A stretch of 64,000 nucleotides of DNA from assembly GCF_032854445.1 (NCBI RefSeq), contig NC_088295.1, positions 69,037,058-69,101,057 on the forward strand. Direction: 5' to 3'. Of this stretch, positions 24,701-35,404 are shown in pieces. The notes beneath the pieces were generated by a model, which saw nothing but the letters and a program-made list of their open reading frames with translations, ran no database searches and was not told the origin of the DNA. The position numbers and the translations under genes were made by a program. Origin of the DNA: Liolophura sinensis. Lineage: Eukaryota > Mollusca > Polyplacophora > Chitonida > Chitonidae. The first letter of the stretch is position 1, and the number at the start of each line of letters is the position of its first letter.

Positions 24701-27700
24701 GCTAAGATGCTTGTAACTACGATGTTTCTGCGGTATGTTTCTGCAGTCAAATCTTGTAGTTGTGGCCTCTCCCGTAGTGTTTAGTGGAATCTGGACTTTT
24801 CTCCACAACACGCACGCTGACCATCAACATCATTATCATCACCTATATATGTATGCACTTTATCATCAAGACCAGATGAACGCTTATACAGGTACAGGGA
24901 GAATTTTAGTTGTATACAGTATGTGACTATTCAGACGATCAAAGAACGCGCCATGTCACCAAGCGCGTATATAGGGAGACAGTTATTTGTATATTTCATC
25001 TGTGGGCATGACAAGTTTAGATATATAGCTGTCTATGTAGTCTGTACACGTAGTCAGCGTGAATACATTCGGCGGCAAAGACACATTGCTCAGATGGAGT
25101 GAAAGGTCATTTGCTGAAATGGCGTCTAATCGTGAATCCCTGTAGCTATTAGAAACTGGATTTGTGACCTTCTGAAAAAAAAAATTACATCTCACTTGGA
25201 GAAGATCGCCCAATTGACCCGTGTGTGAAACGTCACTGAGAAGGATAGTAGGAACAAGGATCCAGCGGGTCCAGATCCCTCATTTATGGTGCATTGTTTG
25301 AAAGGGGATGAAGAGCGTGCATATTGATATCTTCATCGATGTGATTCCCGTCCATATAGGTCTATTCTCACCCTCTGTCGCATCTTAATTCACCACTTAA
25401 TTCACACCTACATATAGGCCTATACTCACCCTCTGTCGCATCTTAATTCACCACCCAATTCATATCTACATATAGGCAGGCCTGTACCCTCTGTCGCATC
25501 TTAATTCACCACCCAGTTCACATCTACATATAGGCCTGTTCTCACCCTCTGTCGCATCCTCATCACCCTGCCCACATCTACAAACAGGCATATATACTCA
25601 CCCTCTGTCGCATCCTCACCACCCCGTGTACGTTTTGGCCCATCTCCATGCCTGGATTGGGGGTTAGCCGGCACGTGGCGTACTCATAGAACATGTCACT
25701 CCCAGGGAAACACCGGCATTGGTTCCGTAATTGACCTGATTAACATACAGACATTCCCTTGGTTAGGCTATTACCTGTAACTGTTTTACAGTAAAACTCG
25801 ACAATGCCTTGGATGAAAAAAGGCAGAAAGAAAAAATCGGGCGTCGGTGATCGAGTGGTTAAAACGTTTTAATGGCTCCGAGAGTCTCTCGCCAATGTGG
25901 TCGCTGTGAGTTCAAGTCCATCTCATGCTGGCTACCTATCATGCTAGCTGTCCCTTTTCTTTCCACCATATAATGACTGTTGCTGTCGTATAAGTGAAAC
26001 ATTCTTGAGTACGGCGTAAAACACTAATCAAACAAATAAATAATAAAAACGACTAGAAAAGGACACGGCTAAACATGAGCGACTCCAACTTCATTCACAG
26101 ACAGTTAAAACCTTGCCAACCGATAGTGAACATAAGTTTCGGTCAGGTCATGCAAGTGCCGAGTCTTAGGTGTGTGACTCGACAGATTCGCACTTCCTTT
26201 GATAAGATATAACCTAATGTCTGAATATAATGTTTATATGTTTATGTTTATTTATTTCGAGATCCACAAGACAGCGTCCCGTTACTGGCTCGATAAGAAT
26301 AATGTCATTTTGACCTGAATATAAAACAAATGATTTGCTATCCATTTGTTCAGAGTAATATAATATAATATACCTAAAATGCTGGAAACATATTAGAATT
26401 TTCATTAAAGATGTTAATATATATCCCATCGTCATGTTGTTCACAAGTCTATAGAATTGTTACAACAAAGGTATGGAAGTCTCTGTAGACGTAGAGACTG
26501 AGGGGTCTCAGATTCATACACACGTAGCTCTGAACGATGTGACTCCCATCGGTTGTGGCAAGAAACAGTATACACGCGTATGCACACTGTAATCATCACA
26601 CGAAAACGGGATGCACGCCGTCCACATACGTATATTACTGTTTGTTTACAATCAAACTGACCACCATCATATGCATATAAGATGAAAAGTAATAAAATGA
26701 CTATGACGTTAAACAAAAAAAAACCTTGTTGGTTTCGTGTATTACGCCTGTAGATTGACACCGTACGTCACCAAACAAGCCTCCTAATTTAAAGAAAGCT
26801 AAACTATGAAATAATGTTCATCCTTTAGTCAACTAAAAGATACGTGTCAAATACTTTTATTTATTTTTTCTGATTTTTCTGATAAAGAGTGTTGAAAGAC
26901 AATCAAATATTTGATGGAGATGGGCATATTTGATGGTGGGCTTTATGGGTCACACTGACGGTATCTATGAACTCTGACGTCATATCACCATTCCTGATGT
27001 TCACCAGAAGAAAAGAACATTATTTCAGTAATCTTTTCTTCATAGGTAAAAAGAGTCATTTCAACATTCAGAGTCATGATTAGAGTTGGATAAACCTCAT
27101 GTGACGTCAGAGTTCGCAACCACTGACAGTAGCCTATGGTCCATCGGTCCCAATTACAATTCAAATATTTGAGCGCCTTAAACTCTTTTCACAAAAGTCT
27201 AAAAAAAAAAAAATGAAATTATATTTGTGCACAGTTGTCTATTGTTAGTGGTCTATTTAGTGATGCCTACTTCGATTTTTAGATGTCTTTTCTTTTACAG
27301 CCACCTATCATTCAACAAGTTTCGGTGTCTTTGCCAGATATCAATCATTTCTCCACACGTCAGTCAGAACATAATGCACATGTAAGTATCCAAGCACCAT
27401 CATTTACGAGTTAAACACCAACTAATATACATGTAGTTTAAAAGTCTCCGGCAAACCGATGCAGTAAAAGTTAACGTTGTTCTAGACTCCAGCCAGTGCA
27501 GTGTAAACATATCCAGACAATAACCAATGCAGTAAAAGCCTATATAGTCCTAAACTGCAACGAAAGAAGTGAAATCGTATCCAGACTTCAACCATGCAAT
27601 GTAGCGTAAACGTATCCCGATATCAGCCAGAAGTGTTTATTTATCTACTGCCACCCAGTTCAGTATGTAAACTTATGCAGACTTCATGAATTCTGTGAAC

Positions 27701-28952
27701 AAAACACCAGTAATACACTACAGATTAGCGACACTATAACCAGGCCTGACAGCCGACAGCACAGAGCCAATCTCTCCTCGACCAGGTGATTGAAGAGTAC
27801 CTATGAAATGTGAATGAAATCATTTCCATGGTGACTATCATCGTAAATACTTTGTGGCCTTAATAGCATGATATTGATCGTAAAATTATATTCATTGTCT
27901 GGCATGAAGTACTAAAGTGTCAACAAGCTACGCCCTCTGTTATTGAATGGTATTGATTTTATTACGTCAAGTAACAGTGTTCACTTTTTCTGGCAATTTA
28001 AATATAGATGAGAGCAAAAACACCCCAAGCCTGCCCGGGTCATTGGCAGTGGCTACGGGAACAATAGTCATTGTTCATGACCCAATGCCTGGGCTATTGT
28101 TAACAACTGTCTTAAAAGGTTTTGTGTGTCAGAAACTGCATATACGAAAGAAAAACAGATGGGGACATGTTAAAAGATGGTCCAAGTATAAGACTATAAA
28201 GAAGAGTCAAAGCAGTGTGGAACAAAGTGGATCAGATGAGTACAGTAACGGAGTTTGTTGCACGCGATCGTTGTGATTGTTCATCATGTTTTATTGGTAT
28301 ATCACATATATAATATGATATATAAACCAATCGTTTGATAGAGATGATATTTACGCAGTGCACTTTAGTGGTTCATTGCGTCTAGCATTGACCGAAAATA
28401 ATAATCTGTTAATTTTAAACGGAAAATTCTGTTGTCTGAATGCATTTCCTTATTATACCACAATTTACTATATCATATTCAACATAATATCCTGTTAGTG
28501 TAATTAACAGAATAATATGCGGTAATAACATTCTAACATACATTCTAACATCACTCAAACTTTGCGCTAAAATTAACAGATTTTTTTTTTTGGAAATGAG
28601 AAAACGTAAAAACTGGATCCTATAACGACACGCATGAGTGGTTACATGCATGCTTATAAAATCATGATATATAGTTATACAAGATGATATTCCAATATTT
28701 TGAGCTGAGAAGTAAAGTAAAACATTCTGCGAATACAACTTATATGCCTGTCTTCACCCTTTGTAAAAATGTCTATCAATGATATTATCACATATATAAT
28801 GCAGCTATACAATATAAACCTCTATAGTGCATTTGTTGTTGCCCTTTTCATGAGCACTAATAGTCAAATCTCGTCGTGAAAAGAAATACAATCTTACCTG
28901 ATGAAGTATGAAGAAAGACGACGGCCGTCGCTACAAGTAGATATTCCCTCAT
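18745..28952 (-). CDS. SOD: Secreted Cu/Zn superoxide dismutase, five exons, 211 aa
   Basis: Dismutates superoxide outside the cell or in the secretory path. Minus-strand exons: 28952-28898, 25735-25602, 23156-22963, 19934-19817 and 18879-18745. Phases 1, 0, 2 and 0 match at all four junctions. Exon 1 encodes a signal peptide, [19 protein letters not shown]. Exon 2 gives [20 protein letters not shown] and [12 protein letters not shown]. Exon 3 carries the Cu/Zn signature [19 protein letters not shown] and [12 protein letters not shown]. Exon 4 gives RHVGDLGNV and GVLGRSMV. Exon 5 gives [13 protein letters not shown] and [13 protein letters not shown]. All copper and zinc ligands (six His and one Asp), the two structural Cys and the active-site Arg are present. 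The N-terminal extension and cysteine number exceed those of cytosolic SOD1, consistent with an extracellular enzyme. The TAA stop overlaps a donor-like GTGTAAGT, so a longer isoform is not excluded. Confidence 0.93.
19588..19758 (-). mobile_element. SINE family 1, partial copy in SOD intron 4
   Basis: Contains degenerate forms of AACCGGG, GACCATC, GCAGACC, GGAAGCCAGCATG, GCGACCGCATGGGTGAGA and a head ending GAGGCCACGGAGG. It matches the full copy at 33031-33299. A TA repeat (about 19760-19781) follows. Confidence 0.6.
20113..21640 (+). mobile_element. Tc1-type DNA transposon, 1528 bp, with perfect 20-bp terminal inverted repeats
   Basis: The ends are GTGCTCAAAAGAAAGTATAC (20113-20132) and its exact complement (21621-21640), flanked on both sides by TA target duplications (20111-20112 and 21641-21642). 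The element lies in SOD intron 3, antisense to SOD. The identical TIRs suggest a fairly recent insertion, although the transposase is already broken. Confidence 0.92.
20383..21391 (+). pseudogene. Tc1/IS630-type transposase, inactivated by frameshift and nonsense codon
   Basis: Reading from the ATG at 20383 gives the N-terminal helix-turn-helix ([19 protein letters not shown], then [13 protein letters not shown]). Homology then moves to the +1 frame near 20490-20510 ([19 protein letters not shown]) and continues with [33 protein letters not shown] and [15 protein letters not shown] at 21164-21166 stands where the family normally has Trp. The same frame then gives [14 protein letters not shown] and stops at 21391. 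The D, D and E catalytic residues are all still encoded. One frameshift plus one stop make this copy non-functional. Confidence 0.9.
23244..23421 (-). mobile_element. SINE family 1, truncated copy in SOD intron 2
   Basis: GCCGTACTCAAGAATG, GGCCGGCATTAGGATGGGAAG, AACCGGGCAGAGCCC, GGTTGCTTTCAGACC, GAGAGGAAGTCAGC and GACCGCATTAATGAG follow the order of the full copy at 33031-33299. The tRNA-related head is missing. Confidence 0.65.
23565..24390. repeat. 54-bp minisatellite in SOD intron 2, split by a SINE
   Basis: About 12 units of the form GCCTTTAGCAAAGCGGTCCA, then AAGTATATGTAATTATGGGT, then AACTATTAATTCCT. Units differ by scattered substitutions. The SINE at 23687-23934 lies between two units. 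Confidence 0.85.
23687..23934 (+). mobile_element. SINE-like repeat family 2 inserted in the 54-bp minisatellite
   Basis: A 248-bp insert flanked by TTTAGCAAAGCGGT at 23673-23686 and 23935-23948, which can be read as a 14-bp target duplication. The body contains CGTCCTGCTACAAGGAGGCA and GTCATATGACTGAAAAATTG, then TACGACGTTAAACCCCAAGC and an ACTC-repeat tail. Because the host is itself repetitive, the flanking repeat is supportive rather than conclusive. Confidence 0.75.
25352..25625 (-). repeat. About 58-bp minisatellite spanning the donor of SOD exon 2
   Basis: On the minus strand each unit contains GATGCGACAGAGGGTGAG. The real exon 2 ends at 25602 within the unit. Downstream copies place the same junction at 25546, 25488 (here GTACAG), 25430 and 25372. 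The intron therefore carries four decoy copies of its own 5' splice site. Confidence 0.85.
25839..26045 (+). mobile_element. SINE family 1, plus-strand copy in SOD intron 1
   Basis: The tRNA-like head GGGCGTCGGTGATCGAGTGG is followed by GGTCGCTGTGAGTTCAAGTC (B-box-like), CTCATGCTGGCTACC, GTCGTATAAGTGAAACATTC, GAGTACGGCGTAAAACAC and an AAATAAATA-type tail. It is nearly complete, but the middle core is degraded. Confidence 0.75.
27430..27700. repeat. Degenerate copies of the 31-bp minisatellite (SOD intron 1)
   Basis: Loose repeats with the words CCAGTGCAGTGTAAAC, CCAGACAATAACCAATGCAG and CCAGACTTCAACC resemble the arrays at 29530-30080 and 30420-30900. Period is irregular. Confidence 0.45.
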
Positions 28953-28995
28953 CTCTGCGTTATCACCTGAAGTTGTCCGATCCAGTATATAAGGT
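28953..28995 (-). promoter_or_regulatory. SOD: Possible SOD core promoter with TATA-like box
   Basis: The minus strand reads CTTATATACTGG about 35-40 nt before the ATG, which would imply a very short 5' UTR. A CTTCAG just before GTGATAACGCAGAG could instead be an acceptor of a 5' UTR intron. The two readings cannot be separated from sequence alone. Confidence 0.25.
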
Positions 28996-29529
28996 AGGCC
29001 TATAACCTAGATCTATTGAAATGTGTGTTATATATAATCGAGTGAGAAAAAAATATGACTATATATGTTTTGTACGTCCCGTATACAGGTATGTTTACAA
29101 TCACTGATAGCCAGACTGCAACAGAGTCGCCATGTTACATGTGACCATTCCTTATAAATAGTATCACTCCTGAATCCAGCTGTTACTTTCAGGTTTGCTT
29201 TAGTTCACCCTGTGTGTTGTGTTTTTATAACATTGAAGTGTCTCGCGATGCGCATGCTATGCGCAGGACAAATGCGCCGCGATATCCACATTGAGAACAT
29301 ACCATTATACAAACCAAAACGATTGGTTAATTGTTATTTACGCCGTTGCAGTGTTATTTTCTAATTCATGTATATGCATGTGTGATCGGTTGCGAGCGAT
29401 TTTATGGGGGAAGGGGGTTATCTCAAACAATATTTGTACAAATTTTCACATCCACATTGACAAGCGATACACAGTCACGTGGATGTACACAATACACTTG
29501 AAGAGAGTAAGAAGGAAGGGCCATTAATG

Positions 29530-30085
29530 TAGTGTAAACGTTTCCACACACAAGCCAGGGTGCTGTAAGCGTATCCAGACATCAAGTAATGTTGTGTAAA
29601 CGTTTCCAGACATAAACCAGAATAATGAAAACATATGTGACATCAACCAATACTACGTACTCAGGTGGTGTACCCGGACATCAACCAGAGCAGTATAAAC
29701 GTGCCTAGACATCAACCGGTGCAGTATACACGTGCCTAGACATCAACCAGGGCGGTATAAACGTGCCTAGACATCAACCAGGGCAGTATAAACGTGCCTA
29801 GACATCAACCAGTGCATACGTGTATGACCGCCATAAACGTATCTAGACATCAACCAGGTCAGTATAAACGTGCCTAGACATCAACCGGTGCGGTATACAC
29901 GTGCCTAGACATCAACCAGAGCAGTATAATCGTGCCTAGACATCAACCAGTGCAGTATAAACGAACGTACATATCAACCAGTGTATAATAAACGTACCTA
30001 GACATCAACCAGTGCAGTATAAACGTATCTAGACATCAACCAGTGCAGTATAACAGTGCCTGGACATCAACCAAAGTAATGTAAT
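29530..30085. repeat. 31-bp minisatellite upstream of SOD
   Basis: Best units read GACATCAACCAGTGCAGTAT then AAACGTGCCTA, with at least ten clear copies between about 29680 and 30080 and degenerate copies from 29530. No coding frame is recognised. Confidence 0.8.
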
Positions 30086-30114
30086 TCATGTAACTGAGGT
30101 TTAGAAGATTTTTA

Positions 30115-30190
30115 AGATGTCGTCGTCATATGACTGAAAAATTGTTAAGTACGACCCTAAACCCCAAGCACTCACTCACTCACTCATTCA
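30115..30190 (+). mobile_element. 3' fragment of SINE-like family 2
   Basis: TCGTCATATGACTGAAAAAT, TGTTAAGTACGAC, AAACCCCAAGCACTCACTCA and an ACTC-repeat tail. It interrupts the minisatellite region like the copy at 23687-23934. Confidence 0.65.
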
Positions 30191-30419
30191 GATGTAGCTT
30201 AAACGCAGCATATTAGACATTACTGGTGAAGAATTACTCAAATTCTATACTGCCATCACATCTAATACACAACCACAGAGCCCAGTATCACTGGAGTTGT
30301 TCCACACACAGATTATGAACATAGCAATATGAATATAACAATTTTATGTGACCGCCATCAGTAGGCATGTTGGTAAGAACTTAAAGCACACTCTCGTTTA
30401 CCCGATAATTAGGTGATAA

Positions 30420-30900
30420 ATCTGTGTTTGTCGTATCCAGACAACAACCAGTAACTCATTATAAACGTCAACAAACACTGTGTAACCGTTTCCGCGTATA
30501 AACTAATACAGTGTAAGCGTGTCCAGACATCAACTAATGCCGTTAAACTAATGCTGGTACGTAGACATGAACCAGTGATTTATGAAAGCATCTCTAGGGC
30601 CTATAACACATCCAGACATCAACCATATCGATGTAATGTGATCATGTCCAAACATCATCCAGTGTAGTGTAAGCATATTCAGACATCAACCAATGCGGTG
30701 AAGGCGTATTCATACATCAACTAATGTAGTGTAGGCTTATCCAGACATCAACCAATGCAGTGAAAGAGTATTCAGATGTCAACCAATGTGGTGAAAGCGT
30801 TTTCAAACATTAACCAATGCGGTAAAAGCGTATTCAGACGGCAACCAATGTGGTGAAAGCGTATTCAGACACCAATCAATGTAGTGTAACACTACTGACT
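30420..30900. repeat. Diverged continuation of the 31-bp minisatellite family
   Basis: Repeats of CCAGACATCAACCAATGCGG, then TGAAAGCGTATT, in 30-33 bp steps. They look older than the 29680-30080 block because units differ more. Confidence 0.65.
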
Positions 30901-32320
30901 TAAAGTGTCCCGTAAATATTGCCCTACTGAAAATTTAAAATGATATGTATGTACAGATACTAGAATTTTGAACTATCCCTGTCTGTTCTCTGTATACATA
31001 TACCAAATTCCATGTCTGTTACATTCTGACGACTTACGAAACCGTTAAATTAATATGTCTAAAAAAGCAAAAACAAATTTTGCCCTACCTAATACAGAAG
31101 AAAGTGAATACCGACATCAATTAACTGGAAGAAAAACATCCCGACACGATCTTCTTTATTATCAAGGATTAAAGTTTAAAAAAATTCACACGTTTAATGG
31201 AAATGGAATACGAACATCTTTGACGAGTGTTGAAACATTAACACCTAATAACCCAGATACATGTAACTTTTATGAGTGCAGTCGTTTATCGCGATCTTTG
31301 TAGTGTTATTAGTGAACAAAACTAGTCGGCTTAACTTCTGTATATTTGTGCTTTGAAATACCTAAAGCGATCTAAAACTACAAGATGGAATTCAGAAGAT
31401 TACCGTCATCGTTACGAGTTCCGTATACACTGCCACACATAAATTTGACCGGCTGTATTTAGACTGTTCGGAAGTTATTTTGTTGTCGCATTCTGTACCT
31501 ATAGTATAAGGCAATAGCCTATCCACAGACAACCTTTAAGTGCGCCACAAACCTGAAGTGGTTTCCAGGGATTGAAAACTGCCTGTAGAACAGGCTACTC
31601 ACCCACAGTGTCCATTATAAATCGCGAGGCCTGAGTTACACATCTTTCTGACTTGGGTTTCATGGTGAGAATACTCAATAGACTACTGCTATGCATATAA
31701 TGGCCACATCCTCAGCTCATGATTGCTAGTGGAATCCTTGTGGAACGCTAGAAGTTTGCTCCGGGTCTACTAATGGAAGGCCATTTTGATTTATTTAAAC
31801 AAAATTTTTTCACTTGGCATGATGGCAGGAAGTTTAATGTATGGAGGAATTCGGAGTGGCCGGAGTATACCACGAGCATTTCATGAGTTACTGATAACCT
31901 CGAACGCCTTGTGAGATCAAACCAAAGATCAAACCAAACAATGCCCTTGGCCACTTATTTTTTTTCCTTTCAGGTCTACCTGAAGTATAGCGAAAGAAGA
32001 GAAGAAAGAATCCCAGGTTCAAGAATGGGATTGGACACACTTAAATCTTGTGTGACATCTATCCAGATTTTTATTGCATCTCAGGCCAGTTTTATGACAA
32101 ATGTTCAAGATAACATTTTGGTCACTATGAGAACGTAGATGCATGTACAGGTAACCTGTATCATTTTGCACCAGTACTGAATACTGATACCTTTTGCTGA
32201 GCGATGTTTCTCATTGTACTGTATGTCACTTTAACACATCCTCTGTTGTTGCAAGTAAAGGATTTGATGGTAAAGCACCAGCATCCACTCACAGCAACTG
32301 TTCGAGATGAAGCTTGCAGA
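30901..32320. other. Intergenic stretch without recognised gene
   Basis: Reading frames here are short and unlike known families. The longest is 31055-31303 (82 codons, plus strand), with no motif I recognise. No promoter or RNA gene was identified. Confidence 0.4.
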
Positions 32321-32324
32321 GCAC

Positions 32325-32460
32325 ATAGATGTATTTATTTATCTGGTTGGAATTCTAAGCAGTACTAACAAGTATTTCACTTATACCACTTCGGCCAGCG
32401 TTATGATGGGAAGAAACCGGGAAGACCCTGGGGGAAACCCACGAATATCCCGAGATTTAG
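32325..32460 (-). mobile_element. SINE family 1, truncated copy
   Basis: TATTTATTTATCTGGTTGGA, AAGTATTTCACTTATACCAC, GGCCAGCGTTATGATGGGAA, GAAACCGGGAAGACCC and GGGAAACCCACGA follow the tail half of the full copy. The head is missing. Confidence 0.65.
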
Positions 32461-33030
32461 ATCACAGAAAACATTTAACAATACCAGCACCTGTATTAGT
32501 ATCATAACAAAACTTACTTCTTGAAAAACAGTGAAAATGGTATCTTTTTTATGACAAAACATCTTGGAATCATGTTAAAGTTTAATTTCATGTATAATCT
32601 GTAATATATGTATGAACAGAAAGATAAAAAGTAAGCAGTGACTGTACCCGAGCTGGTATGACATGAACACATGAAAACTGCCTATATAATTAACAATAAA
32701 ATCAACTTCGAGATCAACATTAAGATACTGTAATTAAAATCATACCTACATACGCAACCAACATATCAATGAAGTAGTGAGAATTCTTTATCGCCCGCCA
32801 CCCCCCGACTTTTGGGAGGATTGAACCAACTGAAAATGTATAATACTAAAGTTATCAGTGATTTGAAGCATCGGTAAAATCTCTGCCTCAGCCAAAAAAA
32901 AAAAATCTACCTAAATTTTTAATAATTCAAGATACAAAGAAGAACTGTTTTGATCTGGGTTGCTTTCACACAAGAAATGTTCTCTATTTTCTGTCTAACA
33001 GTGAAGATTCATAATTCATGTATCTAAAAT

Positions 33031-33299
33031 TTATTTGTTTATTTATTTGATTGGTGTTTTACGCCGTACTCAAGAATATTTCACTTATACGACGGCGGCC
33101 AGCATTATGGTGGGTGGAAACCGGGCACATCCCGGGGGAAACCCACGACCATCCGCAGGTTGCTGGCAGACCTTCCCACTTACGGCCGGAGAGGAAGCCA
33201 GCATAAGCTGGACTTGAACTCACGGCGACCGCATTGGTGAGAGGCTCCTGGGTCATTACGCTGCGCTAGCGCGCTAACCGACTGAGCCACGGAGGCCCC
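33031..33299 (-). mobile_element. Full-length tRNA-headed SINE (family 1) with 12-bp target duplication
   Basis: Flanked by TGTATCTAAAAT at 33019-33030 and 33300-33311. On the minus strand the head reads GGGCCTCCGTGGCTCAGTCG then GTTAGCGCGCTAGCGC (A-box-like), and later GAGTTCAAGTCC (B-box-like). The conserved core contains GGAAACCCACGACC on the plus strand. The tail is ATTTGTTTATTTATTT on the plus strand. This is the reference copy for the other family 1 fragments in the window. Confidence 0.92.
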
Positions 33300-33446
33300 T
33301 GTATCTAAAATAGTTGTTCCTACCCTTTTTCCTTTTCATAATCAAACAGATATAAAAATGTTATATCCAATGAGCTAACAAAGACGTTGCCTTTGATATT
33401 ACTTACGTTAGGGCATAAAGTTAAGGCTAGGTCCAGCAGCCATTTG

Positions 33447-33625
33447 ATTTGATTGTTTGATTGGTGTTTTACGCCATACTCAAGAATATTTCGCTTACAT
33501 GAGAGCTGCCAGCATTATGTTGGAAGAAAGCCCGGCACAGCCTGGTACAAAACAATGACCATCCGCAGGTTGCTAGCAGATGTTCACCCGGAAGACCGGA
33601 GAGGAAGCTAGCAAGAGCTGGACAG
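33447..33625 (-). mobile_element. SINE family 1, second nearby copy, head missing
   Basis: GATTGGTGTTTTACGCCATA, CTCAAGAATATTTCGCTTAC, GCCAGCATTATGTTGGAAGA, GACCATCCGCAGGTTGCTAG and GGAGAGGAAGCTAGCAAGAG match the full copy 150 bp away in the same orientation. Confidence 0.7.
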
Positions 33626-34549
33626 CAGAACGGCAGTCAAATCACGCCATACTCCTTAGTGTCCACACTCTGTCTTGCACATCCATTTATTTCTTTTTCT
33701 CTCCGATACAAAAAATAGACCCAACAACAGGTTATATTTCCATCTGATTGTGTAAGGCTTGCTTTGACAATTTATCTTCTGCTAGCATTTCCGAGTGACA
33801 CTGCCTTTCCTCCACACAGTATTAGTGTTAGCTCATGATTTGCCTGAGAAAAGTTCCAATAATTATGCCACTGTAGAAATACAATACTAAAGAATGTACA
33901 CGTACTTTGGCACTGCATTTAGTTTATTGACCTTATCCACCATATTTCCTGGTGGCACTCATTTAAGCTAATTCTATCTGGGCAAATTTCATGCATGTCC
34001 TATCATATACCTGTATACACATTTGTTGTACAGCAAAAACTGGAGTAAAGCAAATATTTCAAATATTATCACCACTCAGAGTAGTTTCAGCGGGTTTTCA
34101 TTGGTGGTTTACAGAGGATATATTTTGTGTAGGGTGTGCAATAAAATAAACATAGAAATACTCTAAGCCTACTCCATTTTGGACATGATAGCTGATATCA
34201 CAATGTGATCACAGATTGGTTGGAGATGGGGAGAGCTGTTTAATTTTGGTACTCATCTTTTCAAACCAAAAGCAATTGTTCTGTGATTGTTCAATTCATC
34301 CAAAGTGAATACAAATACATGCCTCATATGTTTTCAACTTAAAAGAAGCCTCCAGCTGTGGCTGTTTTTTGTCTAGAGGGAAGATTCATCAGAGTGAATG
34401 GGACACAATACTGTTTCATTAATGCACGTTCTGGGCAGTACAGCACACATATGTTCACACATGCAAAATACTGTGGAGCTCTGGATAGGGCACAAAAAAT
34501 TCTGTTGTGTTGCCACACATGCTCGGTGGATTACATAAAATGCTACACT

Positions 34550-35368
34550 ATCAGCACATATTCTGGATTGTGCACATGTAACACTTCAGTATCAGCACAC
34601 ATTCTGGATTGTGCACATGTAACACTTCAGTATCAGCATACATTCTGGACTGTGCACATGTAACACTGCAGTTATCAGCAAACATTCTGGATTGTGCACA
34701 TGTAATGCTGCAGTATCAGCACACATTCTGGACTGTGCACCTATAACAATTCTGTATCAGCAGATATTCTACAAAATGCACACATAGCACTTCAGTATCA
34801 GTACACATTCTGGATTGTGCACACAAAACACTGCAGTTATCAGCACACATTCTGGATTGTACACATGTAATGCTGCAGTATCAGTACACATTCTGGATTG
34901 TGCACATGTAACACTTCAGTCTCAGGACACATCCTGGATTGTGTGCGTACAGTGTATAACACTTCAGTATCAGCACACATTCTGCATTGGGCACATACAG
35001 TGCATAACTTCAGAATCAGCACACATTCTGGATTGGGCACATACAGTGTATAACACTTCAGTATCAGCACACATTCTGGATTGGGCACATACAGTGTATA
35101 ACACTTCAGTACCAGCACAAGTTCTGCACATTCTGGGCTGTGTACATATACGCATATACTTATACATAAGCATGACTGTGCTTATCTAACACTTCAGCAC
35201 ACATTCTGGATTGTGCACATAACACTTTAGCATCAGCACAGTCTGGATTGTGCACATGTAACACTTCAGTATCAGCATATATTCTGGATTGTGCACATAT
35301 AACACTTCAGTATCAACACACATTCTGGATAGTGCTCATATAATACTTTAGTGTTAGCACACATTCTG
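34550..35368. repeat. 41-bp minisatellite downstream of MLYCD
   Basis: About 19 units of the form TATCAGCACACATTCTGGAT, then TGTGCACATGTAACACTTCA, then G. Several units carry an insert CATACAGTGTATAAC. Long open frames through it are by-products of repetition. A short family-2-like repeat scrap (GAATGAATGATTATGGCTTA) follows at 35370-35419. Confidence 0.9.
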
Positions 35369-35404
35369 AAAGAATGAATGATTATGGCTTAATGCCAATC
35401 GGCA

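Noticed and set aside
27947..28276. 109-codon plus-strand frame
   Set aside because: Antisense in SOD intron 1, no recognised motif, and no splice partners.
29680..30080. CRISPR-like regular spacing of 31-bp units
   Set aside because: Units are contiguous tandem repeats with no unique spacers, in a eukaryotic gene region: a minisatellite.
31055..31303. 82-codon plus-strand frame
   Set aside because: Isolated in repeat-rich intergenic DNA; no motif or partner exon seen, so left unannotated.
33240..33299. tRNA-like gene on the minus strand
   Set aside because: The A- and B-box-like words belong to the head of a SINE with target duplications, not a cloverleaf-forming tRNA.
34815..35189. Repetitive 92-124 codon frames
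   Set aside because: Produced by the 41-bp minisatellite; no start context, no splice links, no family resemblance.
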